From Sphingobacteriales bacterium (GTDB lineage Bacteria > Bacteroidota > Bacteroidia > Chitinophagales > JADIYW01): a DNA stretch of 64,000 nucleotides. The number at the start of each line of letters is the position of its first letter. Positions within the stretch are counted from its first letter, which is position 1. The notes under the pieces were generated by a model. That model was not told where the DNA came from. It did no database searches and saw nothing but the letters and a program-made list of their open reading frames with translations. Both the position numbers and the translations under genes were made by a program. Shown in pieces: positions 44,774 through 53,334 of the stretch. The stretch covers positions 1 to 64,000 of the forward strand of contig JADKIQ010000006.1 of assembly GCA_016721245.1 (NCBI GenBank), read 5' to 3'.

Positions 44774-45064
44774 ATGTTGCACACAGAGCAAATAGTAAAG
44801 CTTCTTCAATCAAACAAACAAGTGCTGTTTGGTCAATATCCATTGACGGAGTTAGGTTTATTTGGCTCAGTGGTGAGAGATGATTTTACGGAAAAAAGTG
44901 ATATTGATATAATTATTGACTACAATAAACCAATGGGAATTGAATTTATTGATCTGGCAAATACTTTGGAAAAGATAGTGCACAGAAAAGTAGATTTGGT
45001 TTCAAAAAAAGGGATTAAACTAAATTATTACAAGCAGATTGAAAATGAAATAATTTATGTCTAA
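44774..45064 (+). CDS. mntA: MNT-domain nucleotidyltransferase antitoxin (MntA-like)
   Basis: 96 residues with the minimal nucleotidyltransferase signature GSx10DxD: G31-S32 then D43-I-D45 (GSVVRDDFTEKSDIDI). In type VII systems such proteins inactivate the partner HEPN RNase by adding AMP to a Tyr. It overlaps the hepT-like gene by 8 bases, which supports coupled translation. The upstream gene ends directly before it, so transcription may come from the methyltransferase promoter. Confidence 0.85.
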   Translation: MLHTEQIVKLLQSNKQVLFGQYPLTELGLFGSVVRDDFTEKSDIDIIIDYNKPMGIEFIDLANTLEKIVHRKVDLVSKKGIKLNYYKQIENEIIYV

Positions 45065-45392
45065 ACGCAACGACGATTTATTGATAGAAGACATAATTTC
45101 AAGTTGTAATAAGATTTTGAATTACACTAAAGATTTTTCAGAAGAAACTTTTAAAGAAGATGATAAAACCATTGATGCCGTCATTCGAAATTTTGAAATA
45201 ATCGGTGAAGCATCCAATAAGTTGTCAGAAATTTTTAAAGAGAAAAATCCACAAATTGATTGGTTTAAGATGACAGGTTTAAGAAACAGATTAATTCACG
45301 ATTATATGGGAATTGATTTGAGCATCATATGGTCAGTTATTCAAAATTATTTACCAGTATTAAAATTAGCATTAGAGAATATAAAATTATAA
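45057..45392 (+). CDS. hepT: HEPN-domain toxin (HepT-like)
   Basis: 111-residue all-helical HEPN protein. The RNase motif Rx4-6H is R76-NRLI-H81 and is followed by Y83, giving the RX4HXY pattern in which Tyr is AMPylated by MntA. The usual IIGEASNKLS segment is present (about residues 48-57). Toxicity by RNA cleavage and neutralisation by the preceding gene are inferred from the family. No second toxin is nearby. Confidence 0.87.
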   Translation: MSKRNDDLLIEDIISSCNKILNYTKDFSEETFKEDDKTIDAVIRNFEIIGEASNKLSEIFKEKNPQIDWFKMTGLRNRLIHDYMGIDLSIIWSVIQNYLPVLKLALENIKL

Positions 45393-45425
45393 TTCAACAT
45401 TCATCACTCAAAATTCAACATTCAA

Positions 45426-46709
45426 ATGAGTCACATTGTATCCATCCACGCAAGACAAATCTTAGATTCCAGAGGAAATCCAACGGTAGAAGCAGACGTA
45501 ATGACGGAAAGCGGCATTATTGGTCGCGCTGCTGTACCTTCGGGAGCTTCCACCGGTACACACGAAGCCGTGGAATTGCGCGATGGCGGCAAAGCCTATA
45601 TGGGCAAAGGCGTACAAAAAGCGGTGGCCAATGTCAATACCTTTATTGCAGAAGCTTTAGTAGGTGAGAATGTCCTGAACCAACGTGAAATAGATTCCAT
45701 TTTATTGGAATTAGATGGCACGGAAAACAAGAAAAAATTAGGTGCAAATGCAATTTTAGCGGTGTCTTTAGCAGCAGCGAAAGCGGGCGCACAAGCGGCA
45801 GGATTGCCGTTATACAGATATGTTGGTGGAACGAATGCACGTACCTTGCCGATACCGTTGATGAACATCCTGAATGGCGGAGCCCATGCAGATAATAAAA
45901 TCGACTTTCAGGAGTTTATGATTGTGCCGGTGGGCGCAACTACTTTTTCTGATGGATTGAGAATGGGCGTGGAGATTTTCCATAATCTGAAAAAAGTATT
46001 GAAAGCAAAAGGCTACTCTACGAACGTTGGCGATGAAGGTGGTTTTGCACCGGAAATTAAATCCAACGAAGAAGCGATTGAAACGGTATTGAAAGCGATA
46101 GAAAGCTCAGGCTACAAACCGGGCGATCAGGTGATGATTGCGATGGATGCGGCGGCTTCGGAGTTTTATGATGCCAAAAAGAAAAAATACATTTTCCATA
46201 AATCAGATAATAAAGTATTGACTTCTGAAGAAATGGTGGAGTATTGGGCAAAATGGGTAAAAAAATATCCGATTGTTTCTATCGAAGATGGTTTAGCTGA
46301 AGACGACTGGAAAGGTTGGAAATTACTGACTGAAAGCATTGGAAGTAAATGTCAGTTGGTAGGCGATGATTTGTTTGTTACGAATGTAAAACGTTTACAG
46401 GAAGGCATCGATAAAAATATTGCGAATTCTATTTTGGTGAAAGTGAACCAAATCGGATCTTTGACTGAAACCATAGACACGGTAGATTTGGCACACCGAA
46501 ACAGATATACTTCCGTGATGAGTCACCGAAGCGGCGAAACCGAAGACAGCACGATTGCAGATTTAGCAGTTGCATTAAATTGCGGACAAATCAAAACCGG
46601 TTCTGCATCTCGCAGCGACCGTATGGCAAAATACAATCAGTTATTACGCATCGAAGAACAACTCGGCGAAGAAGCGTACTACCCGGGTAAAGGATATAGA
46701 TTTTTCTAA
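45426..46709 (+). CDS. eno: Enolase
   Basis: 427-residue glycolytic enzyme (2-phosphoglycerate to phosphoenolpyruvate). The N-terminal IHARQILDSRGNPTVEADV, the metal-binding SIEDGLAEDDWKGW and the SHRSGETEDSTIADLAVAL signature are intact. Length is normal. The gene is followed by a strong terminator and probably has its own promoter in the short repeat-like gap after hepT. Confidence 0.97.
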   Translation: MSHIVSIHARQILDSRGNPTVEADVMTESGIIGRAAVPSGASTGTHEAVELRDGGKAYMGKGVQKAVANVNTFIAEALVGENVLNQREIDSILLELDGTENKKKLGANAILAVSLAAAKAGAQAAGLPLYRYVGGTNARTLPIPLMNILNGGAHADNKIDFQEFMIVPVGATTFSDGLRMGVEIFHNLKKVLKAKGYSTNVGDEGGFAPEIKSNEEAIETVLKAIESSGYKPGDQVMIAMDAAASEFYDAKKKKYIFHKSDNKVLTSEEMVEYWAKWVKKYPIVSIEDGLAEDDWKGWKLLTESIGSKCQLVGDDLFVTNVKRLQEGIDKNIANSILVKVNQIGSLTETIDTVDLAHRNRYTSVMSHRSGETEDSTIADLAVALNCGQIKTGSASRSDRMAKYNQLLRIEEQLGEEAYYPGKGYRFF

Positions 46710-46728
46710 GAATAAATAATATAAACAG

Positions 46729-46760
46729 AATGCCGCAGAGGTAAACCTTTGCGGCATTTT
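46729..46760 (+). terminator. Intrinsic terminator of eno
   Basis: A 13-bp stem (AATGCCGCAGAGG / CCTTTGCGGCATT, one G-U pair) with loop TAAA, followed by TTTT. Confidence 0.88.
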
Positions 46761-46795
46761 AATTGTTAACAGCCAATAAAATCAAAACTCAAAAA

Positions 46796-47191
46796 ATGGA
46801 CATCACTCTAGAACAAGCAGAAAAAGTAGTAGCTGCGGCAAAAGCAAAAGCAGAAGCATTAGGCTTAAAAATGAACATCGCAGTAGTAGACGCGGGCGCT
46901 AACCTGAAGGCATTTAAACGCATGGACAACGCATGGTTAGGCAGTATCGATATCTCTATCAAAAAAGCTAAAACAGCACGTTATTTCGATTTTCCAACCG
47001 GCGTCATCGGTTCGTTGTCACAGCCTGGCGGTTCCTTATACAATATCGAACATTCCAATGGTGGCTTGATTACCTTTCCCGGCGGTATTCCGTTGACATT
47101 AGGTGATGTAGTGATTGGCGGTATCGGCGTTTCAGGTTCTACCGTAGAAAACGACCATGCCGTAGCAGAAGCAGGTCTGGCAGCATTATAG
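46796..47191 (+). CDS. GlcG/HbpS-family (DUF336) protein
   Basis: About 131 residues; I start at MDITLEQAEKVVAAAKAKAE, since the 11-residue upstream lead-in overlaps the eno terminator region. The core AVVDAGANLKAFKRMDNAWL and the Gly-rich PGGIPLTLGDVVIGGIGVSG are typical of GlcG/HbpS. Some relatives bind haem or cobalamin extracellularly; here no signal peptide is seen, so a cytoplasmic role is likely but unknown. A terminator follows. Confidence 0.8.
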   Translation: MDITLEQAEKVVAAAKAKAEALGLKMNIAVVDAGANLKAFKRMDNAWLGSIDISIKKAKTARYFDFPTGVIGSLSQPGGSLYNIEHSNGGLITFPGGIPLTLGDVVIGGIGVSGSTVENDHAVAEAGLAAL

Positions 47192-47228
47192 ACTTCGTGC
47201 CGCATGTCGCGGGAATCTAACTCTTATC

Positions 47229-47266
47229 AAGACTTGGTGAAAAATCAATTTCATCAAGTCTTTTTT
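47229..47266 (+). terminator. Intrinsic terminator after the GlcG-like gene
   Basis: A 14-bp stem (AAGACTTGGTGAAA / TTTCATCAAGTCTT, one G-U pair) with a six-base loop, followed by a run of U. Confidence 0.87.
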
Positions 47267-47306
47267 ATTTTATAAATTTACTTTCAGTAAAATTTTATAA
47301 AAACTC

Positions 47307-47329
47307 ACAACTCATCACTCACGACTAAT
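47307..47329. repeat. Phrase-like spacer repeat (CTCAyCACTCACGACTAA type)
   Basis: ACTCACAACTCATCACTCAC then GACTAAT precedes the ftsB-like ATG. The same words occur directly before the moeZ-like gene (TTACTCACGACTCACGACTA), and a related TCATCACTCA word is before eno. These look like degenerate short repeats dispersed between genes. Confidence 0.5.
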
Positions 47330-47650
47330 ATGACCATCCTCGATCCGAAATTAAAAGAAAAGATTCCTGCCTTGTTCCGCAACAAGTTCTTTTTTTTGTT
47401 TTTGGGTTATTTCATTTACCTCTTGTTTTTTACGCAAAACACGCTGATTTCTCAGGTTAAACTGGCGTTGCGATTAAGAGAACTGACGAAAGAAGAAGTA
47501 TACTACACCAAGGAAATCTCCAAGATTAAAAAAGAACAAAAGGAATTGTTTTCGGGCGTGGAGCAGATGGAGACCTATGCCCGCGAAAACTACTGGATGA
47601 AACGCGACAGCGAAGATTTATACATTTTCGTGGAGGAAGAAGAGAAGTAA
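47330..47650 (+). CDS. FtsB/DivIC-like septum formation initiator
   Basis: 106 residues: a short cytoplasmic start, one transmembrane helix (FFFLFLGYFIYLLFF), then a coiled coil (LRLRELTKEEVYYTKEISKI and on) and the conserved ARENYWMKRDSEDLYIFVEE end. This is the DivIC/FtsB layout, which acts in the periplasm with FtsL and FtsQ in division. In many Bacteroidota it lies downstream of eno, as here. Confidence 0.88.
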   Translation: MTILDPKLKEKIPALFRNKFFFLFLGYFIYLLFFTQNTLISQVKLALRLRELTKEEVYYTKEISKIKKEQKELFSGVEQMETYARENYWMKRDSEDLYIFVEEEEK

Positions 47651-47651
47651 T

Positions 47652-48197
47652 TTGAGAATAGAAATAGATTTCATTATATTGATTAATAAGAAGAAAGGAC
47701 ATATTCCAAATATTTTCAATGCTGAGATTTTTATGAATGTAATTTCATTTATAATTATTTTAGTTGTTGTGCTTATTTCACTTGATGAAATTAGTATTGA
47801 AGAGTTATTTCAGAAAGATGAAGATGGTATTATAAATATACTTTATTATTCTATATTTTATTTGTGTTTTTCGATGATTATTCCGTTGATATTTTCATTA
47901 ATTAAACTCTTCTTATTTATAGTTAATAGATTTAAGCACTATACATTTTATAGATACCGAATTTTATTTGTTTCAATTCCAGTAATATTTATTCTGGTAG
48001 ATTTAATTCTTGCTTTTATATTTAAAAAAATAAATTTTAACTTAAATAATCCAGATTTATTTTTCATAAATTCTATTTTTTTATCACTTGTAATAATGAT
48101 AATATGTTATCCGGTTGTTTTGAAAAGAGAATATCAGTATTATAATTATTTTGAAAAAGAGCCACATACACTAATAGATGAACTACACGAAAACTAA
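47652..48197 (+). CDS. Four-helix membrane protein, paralogue of the gene at 49406
   Basis: Up to 181 residues from a TTG; the ATG at 47733 (MNVISFIIILVVVLIS) is a more ordinary start. Four hydrophobic segments are separated by short charged loops, and the end is PHTLIDELHEN. The gene at 49406 has the same helix plan and ends SLIDELNAE. No family recognised. It is more AT-rich than its neighbours. Confidence 0.6.
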   Translation: MRIEIDFIILINKKKGHIPNIFNAEIFMNVISFIIILVVVLISLDEISIEELFQKDEDGIINILYYSIFYLCFSMIIPLIFSLIKLFLFIVNRFKHYTFYRYRILFVSIPVIFILVDLILAFIFKKINFNLNNPDLFFINSIFLSLVIMIICYPVVLKREYQYYNYFEKEPHTLIDELHEN

Positions 48198-48278
48198 TTA
48201 TCCTTAGTCCTTTTCCAATTCTTTATTTCTTCCTAACTTTAATCGTCAATTATTAATCGTCAATCGTTCATTAAAAAC

Positions 48279-49400
48279 ATGAAATCACTCATCGTTTATT
48301 CCATTCCGGCATTTTTTATTTTAATCGCTATAGAGCTAATCATAGATAAAATAAAGAAAACACATTTGTACCGCCTGAATGATATGGTGAGCAACATCAA
48401 TACAGGTATTGTACAGCAGGTAACCGGCGTGTTGCTTAAGATTTTGAATATCGGTGTCTATATCTGGATTTATGATAACTATAGAATCACCACCATTCCG
48501 TTAACCTGGTACACCTGGATTTTGTTGTTGTTAGGCGTTGACTTTTTTTACTATTGGTTTCATCGTCTCTCTCATGAAGTAAGTGTGCTTTGGGGAACGC
48601 ATGTGGTGCATCACCAGAGCGAAGAATACAACTTATCAGTGGCGCTGCGACAATCGGCTACGCAGGTATTCGGCTCGTTCTGGTTTTATCTGCCGCTCGC
48701 ATTCATAGGCTTCGATCCGATTTCGTTTATTACAGTGGCGCAAATTCAAACCTTATATCAGTTCTGGATACATACACGCTTAATCAAAAGAATGCCGGCC
48801 TGGTTTGAGTTTGTGATGAATACACCATCGCACCATCGCGTACATCACGGCGTTAATCCGAAATATATCGACAAAAATCACGGAGGTACTTTCATTATTT
48901 ACGATAGAATATTCGGTACGTTTCAGCAGGAAGAAGAGGAAGTGCATTATGGCATTACTTCGCAGTTGAAAAGCTGGAATATTGCCGTAGCCAATTTTGA
49001 TTATTACGGTTGGATAGCTAAACAACTGGTACATGTAAAAAATGTAAAGGATTTTTTCCTGGTCTTGTTTAAAGCACCGGGCTGGCGGCCTGCTTATTTA
49101 GGCGGCCCTATTGTTCCAAAAGAAATTGACACCACACGACAGTTATACGATGCCGACACGAAACCCACTATGCATATTTACATTGTGGTGCAATTTGCGT
49201 TGATGCTGGCTTTCGTCTCTTATTTTTTATTTGGTATTGAACAATTCAATCTGCAGAAACAAATAGTCGGAGTCGCATTTATCGTATTGTCCACCATTAC
49301 AATAGGCACTTTATTCGAGCGTAAAAAGTGGGCAGCCGTTTTAGAAGTGATTCGAATGTTGCTAGTAATACCGGTATTGTATTTTCTGATTTTTTATTGA
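48279..49400 (+). CDS. Sterol desaturase / fatty-acid hydroxylase family protein
   Basis: 373-residue membrane di-iron enzyme family. The His boxes are H95-RLS-H99, H108-VV-H111-H112 and H185-H186-RV-H189-H190, with transmembrane helices before, between and after. Likely reactions are hydroxylation or desaturation of a lipid. In Bacteroidota, homologues act on sphingolipid-like, carotenoid or fatty-acyl substrates, so the substrate is open. The C-terminal extra helices (from about residue 300) are longer than the minimal domain. It is flanked by two related membrane proteins. Confidence 0.88.
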   Translation: MKSLIVYSIPAFFILIAIELIIDKIKKTHLYRLNDMVSNINTGIVQQVTGVLLKILNIGVYIWIYDNYRITTIPLTWYTWILLLLGVDFFYYWFHRLSHEVSVLWGTHVVHHQSEEYNLSVALRQSATQVFGSFWFYLPLAFIGFDPISFITVAQIQTLYQFWIHTRLIKRMPAWFEFVMNTPSHHRVHHGVNPKYIDKNHGGTFIIYDRIFGTFQQEEEEVHYGITSQLKSWNIAVANFDYYGWIAKQLVHVKNVKDFFLVLFKAPGWRPAYLGGPIVPKEIDTTRQLYDADTKPTMHIYIVVQFALMLAFVSYFLFGIEQFNLQKQIVGVAFIVLSTITIGTLFERKKWAAVLEVIRMLLVIPVLYFLIFY

Positions 49401-49405
49401 AATAA

Positions 49406-49898
49406 ATGCTGTTATTCTATAAGATAGAATTGTTTGTTGTAACATTTGCAGCATTTGGTTTAATAGTGGCAATGGATTTAAATTCAACACCCGGCAGTGA
49501 ATTTTTAAACTACAGAAATTTACAGGATAATAGCATAGAAGATATCGGAGGGTTTTTTTGTACTCAGCTTCTTTTTCAGTATAGCTTTTTCGTTTGTTTT
49601 TCATCTGATACGTATTGTTTTACTTAGGAAATTTAACCCTGTACGATTTTTGTATAACAGAATTTTATTACTAATCCTCAGTTTTTTAATTACCGGTTCA
49701 TTAATGTTGTTTGTTTATAAGGCAGATGATATTGAAATGTCGACAAAAACGGAAAACGGAATGATCGCAGTCGTATTAATAATAGATCTCTTTTTCCTGA
49801 TCTTTTATTTTATTCAGTTTTTTAAGGAAAGTAAAGCTGTATATAGGTACAAAATACTGGATAATAAATCATTAATTGATGAATTGAACGCAGAGTAA
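49406..49898 (+). CDS. Four-helix membrane protein with one homopolymer frameshift, paralogue of 47652
   Basis: The first frame reads MLLFYKIELFVVTFAAFGLI and on to SIEDIGG; then GGGTTTTTTT changes frame. Removing one base gives FFVLSFFFSIAFSFVFHLI and links without a stop to RILLLILSFLITGSLMLFVY and a SLIDELNAE end, about 163 residues in all. Helix positions and the end match the gene at 47652. The G3T7 tract fits a consensus error or slippage. The start overlaps nothing and lies only 5 bases after the desaturase stop. Confidence 0.6.
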
Positions 49899-49977
49899 TG
49901 TATTTGCCTTTTAACTAATATTTCACTTTTGAATTTCCAAATTATTGTATCTTCGCACCTGCAACTAAGTTGAAAGA

Positions 49978-51336
49978 ATGCCGAAGCAACTTTTAGTATT
50001 TATTTTAGTATTTATTATTTTCTCCTCTTGTAAAAATCAACCTAGACAAGACAGTAAAGCTGTTGCACCAATTGTAAATGCAGATTCGCTGGCAGACAAC
50101 AGATGTATTAATCCTGAAGCCATTGAGTTTTTAGGGATTGAAGTGGATAGTTTATGTGTGAAAGAAAAAGAATTAGGTAAGAGAGATAATCTGCAAAAAT
50201 TATTCAGAACGTTTAAACTCGATAAAAATCAGTATGCTCAGTTTTTAGAAGACACCAAAGCGTACACGGATTTCACCAATCTGAAACCCAGACAAAAATA
50301 TTTCTCGATTACAAAGGAAACGGATACATCTTCTGTTTTGCAATACCTTGTGTTTAAACTCTCCGATTTTGAATACGTAATTGCCAACTGTACGGATACC
50401 AGCTTAGTACAATTTAATAAAACGGAGGAAGTAATAAATCCGAAGAAAAAAAAGAAAAAAGCAAAAAAGATAAAACCGGTTTTTTACCATCCTATCCAGG
50501 TTTCTTTTTACGAAAAACAAATTGATACAACACAAATCAAGTTTGCCGCCGTTATACAAAAATCGGTTTCCAAAACATTTAAAGAAAACAACCTCGACCA
50601 GAAATTAATTGAAAAACTGAATAAAGCCTACAACGGAAAATTCAATATCGGCAGTTTGCGCAAAGGAGATACACTGCAATTTATTTACGACCAGTTAAGT
50701 ATCAACGGCCGTTTTCTGGATTACGGACATGTGGAAGCCATTTGCTGTAAAACCAAAAAGAAACGCCTGTATGCAGTGGATTATTTTGTGGAGGATGACA
50801 GCAGTTATCAGTATGCAGATGACAACGGAAAGTATTTAAAAACCGCGTTCATAAAATCACCTTTACAAAAAGGCGGCAACATTGTGTCGCGCTATAATCT
50901 GCACCGTTTTCATCCGGTGTTGCAGGTAGAGAAAGCACATCTCGGAACAGACTTTGCCGCACCGCAGGGCTCGCCCATTGTAGCCACGGCAAGCGGTGTG
51001 GTCATTGCTGCACAGTTTACACAAAACAATGGCAACTATGTAAAAATACGTCACGATAGAGTATATGAAACACAATATCTGCATATGAGCCGCTTTGCCC
51101 GCGGCATCCGCAATGGCGTGCGTGTACAGCAGGGACAGGTTATCGGATACGTAGGAAGTACAGGACTTGCCACCGGACCACACGTTTGCTACCGTTTCTG
51201 GAAACGCGGTCAACAGGTAGATCCGCTGAAAGAAAAACTCAACGTCATTAAACAAATCCCTAAATCGGATTTAGACAAATACCTGAAACATTTTGCGGAT
51301 GTCAAAATCAATCTAGAGCAGATACCGGTTTCCTAG
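49978..51336 (+). CDS. M23-family peptidoglycan peptidase, lipoprotein
   Basis: 452 residues with lipobox FSSC (Cys18). The N-terminal half contains a Lys-rich stretch (NPKKKKKKAKKIKPV). The C-terminal domain has the LytM/M23 zinc site: H-x3-D in HLGTDFA, then ATASGVVIAAQF, LHMSRFARGIRNGVRVQQGQ and the final GPHVCYRFW. It likely cuts peptide cross-links in the periplasm. The stop overlaps the stop of the convergent cytochrome gene by 4 bases. Confidence 0.85.
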   Translation: MPKQLLVFILVFIIFSSCKNQPRQDSKAVAPIVNADSLADNRCINPEAIEFLGIEVDSLCVKEKELGKRDNLQKLFRTFKLDKNQYAQFLEDTKAYTDFTNLKPRQKYFSITKETDTSSVLQYLVFKLSDFEYVIANCTDTSLVQFNKTEEVINPKKKKKKAKKIKPVFYHPIQVSFYEKQIDTTQIKFAAVIQKSVSKTFKENNLDQKLIEKLNKAYNGKFNIGSLRKGDTLQFIYDQLSINGRFLDYGHVEAICCKTKKKRLYAVDYFVEDDSSYQYADDNGKYLKTAFIKSPLQKGGNIVSRYNLHRFHPVLQVEKAHLGTDFAAPQGSPIVATASGVVIAAQFTQNNGNYVKIRHDRVYETQYLHMSRFARGIRNGVRVQQGQVIGYVGSTGLATGPHVCYRFWKRGQQVDPLKEKLNVIKQIPKSDLDKYLKHFADVKINLEQIPVS

Positions 51337-52298
51337 TCCGGATTTTTGATCACTTCATTCTTTATTGGCTTCAGCGTTTTCAGGTAAGCATACATAGCTT
51401 TCAGGTCAACAGTATCCATACCGGCATACATATTCCATGGCATCATGGACTGATAATCTTTAGGCGATTTATAGTCTGCCAGTTTCGTTTTGTCTTCGTA
51501 TGCTTTAAACTTGCTGACAAAAGCATCTTCCGTCCAATAACCAATTCCGGTTTCCTTATCCGGCGTGATGTTGGCGGAAACGATTTTCTTCGGTCCAGGT
51601 ATAATAAATTCCCTTCCGCCGGCAAAATCCATGCCTTCCACTTTCTTACCCTTAATGGCATTGGTATGGCATTCCGCACAAGCAGCCGCATTAATAATGT
51701 AAGCACCATAGACAGCATTTACTGCTTTCTCAGGTCTTTTTGTAAAAGATGCTTCCTGTGGGATAGTGTTCAGGATAAAATTCATCGGGAATTCAGGTTC
51801 AGATGCAGGTACCTCATTTTTGATAGGTTTTAAAGTACGTATATATGCAACGATGGCAATAATATCTTCTTTGTCCATGTGTGCGTAATAGGGATAAGGC
51901 ATCACCGGGAAAAACGCTTTGCGGTCGCGATTCACCCCGCAGGAAATTGCTCTTAGTAATTCTCCGTCGGTCCATTTACCGATGCCCTCCGGTGTGATGT
52001 TTTTTGCATAAAAAGTTCCGGGAAATCCAAACTCTTTTGTAAACGCATCTCCGCCCATGCCTTCAGTGCCGTCCACAAGTGGACCTGAAAATTTAGTCCA
52101 GTCTCTTTTTGAATGGCAGTCGATACAAACGGTGACGTGATTAGCAAGATACTCCCCGCGTTTTATCATTTCAGGAGTTGCCTCAATATTAATGTTTTCG
52201 GCTTTCCCGACATTGGGCAGCACCAATTTGACATAAGCCAATGCACTAGCTATCACCACAACAAGGATAGCTAAAATGCGTTTAATCCATTTTACCAT
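51333..52298 (-). CDS. Dihaem cytochrome c, membrane-anchored
   Basis: 321 residues with an N-terminal hydrophobic anchor (ILAILVVVIASALAYVKLVL) and two c-type haem motifs, C58-ID-C61-H62 and C207-AE-C210-H211, each in its own cytochrome fold with a downstream Met region (PVMPYPYYAHM; MMPWNMYAGM). The domains are similar to each other, each with an AYxxTLKPIKNEV end, showing an internal duplication. It probably carries electrons in the periplasm. The oxidase or dehydrogenase partner is not adjacent. Confidence 0.88.
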   Translation of the reverse strand: MVKWIKRILAILVVVIASALAYVKLVLPNVGKAENINIEATPEMIKRGEYLANHVTVCIDCHSKRDWTKFSGPLVDGTEGMGGDAFTKEFGFPGTFYAKNITPEGIGKWTDGELLRAISCGVNRDRKAFFPVMPYPYYAHMDKEDIIAIVAYIRTLKPIKNEVPASEPEFPMNFILNTIPQEASFTKRPEKAVNAVYGAYIINAAACAECHTNAIKGKKVEGMDFAGGREFIIPGPKKIVSANITPDKETGIGYWTEDAFVSKFKAYEDKTKLADYKSPKDYQSMMPWNMYAGMDTVDLKAMYAYLKTLKPIKNEVIKNPD

Positions 52299-52412
52299 AG
52301 CTTTTTAGTTTTTGTATTACACTAATTTATAATATGTATAATAAAGCACCAAAAATTCAATGTTAAGATTTAACAAGATGAACTAAAATAAGCCTAACTT
52401 GTTTTCATTACT

Positions 52413-53213
52413 ATGATAAGTCATACATACCTTCCGGTTGCCGGAGTTATTTTCCTGTTTATGTGTTATGTTTTTATACTGGCACAAATCTTCAAAAACA
52501 ACAGTATCGTTGATATTTTTTGGGGGCTTGGATTTATCTGCATCACAACCTATCTGTTGATTACCTCACATTCTTACATAGAGCGACAAGCTGTTTTCCT
52601 GACGAAGCATCTGGTCAACATCTGTATTTTTATCTGGGGGCTTCGTTTAGCTGTTTATATTTATGCCAGAAATAAAGGTAAAGGAGAAGACTGGCGTTAT
52701 ATCAATTTCAGAAAGTTGTGGCGCAAACACAATATACCGCAATGGCTGGGTGCATTTTTGCAGGTGTTTATGCTGCAGGGATTCTTTATGTTTATAGTAG
52801 CACTGCCGGTAATACATGTAAATACGGCGTTTTCAGGTATCAATTTTCTAACGATTTTAGGTTTTATTATCTGGGTAACAGGTTTCGTTTTTGAAGCACT
52901 CGGAGATTATCAGATGGCACAATTCAAAAAAAATCCGGCGAATAAAGGAAAAACCATGCGCTATGGTTTATGGAAATTTACCCGCCATCCCAACTACTTC
53001 GGAGAAATGACCATGTGGTGGGGAATCTGGCTAATGTCCGTCAATTTTTTTACACCTGTTCAAACAATGATTGGCATTATCAGTCCATTAACGATAACCT
53101 GGCTGCTGACCAAAGTATCCGGAGTGCCTATGCTGGAAAGTAAATACAAAAACGACGCAGAATATCAGGAATACATCAGAAATACGCCGTCCTTCTTTCC
53201 TAAATTCCGCTAA
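52413..53213 (+). CDS. DUF1295 (steroid 5-alpha-reductase-like) membrane protein
   Basis: 266 residues with about six or seven membrane helices. The C-terminal signature MRYGLWKFTRHPNYFGEMTM followed by WWGIWLM is typical of DUF1295/ICMT-like enzymes that bind NADPH or SAM. Substrate is unknown. It stands alone, divergent from the cytochrome gene. Confidence 0.85.
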   Translation: MISHTYLPVAGVIFLFMCYVFILAQIFKNNSIVDIFWGLGFICITTYLLITSHSYIERQAVFLTKHLVNICIFIWGLRLAVYIYARNKGKGEDWRYINFRKLWRKHNIPQWLGAFLQVFMLQGFFMFIVALPVIHVNTAFSGINFLTILGFIIWVTGFVFEALGDYQMAQFKKNPANKGKTMRYGLWKFTRHPNYFGEMTMWWGIWLMSVNFFTPVQTMIGIISPLTITWLLTKVSGVPMLESKYKNDAEYQEYIRNTPSFFPKFR

Positions 53214-53334
53214 GTGCGTTTTTCTTTCAGTTTTTCACAATACTTTGTACAATACCTTGATAAATATCATAAACGTAATCACTAAATATTTCTATTTTTA
53301 GCCTCCAGACAATTAACAGAGATTAGAAAAAATA

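Noticed and set aside
45643..46251. Antisense frames in eno
   Set aside because: Reverse-strand shadows of a highly conserved gene with no signals of their own.
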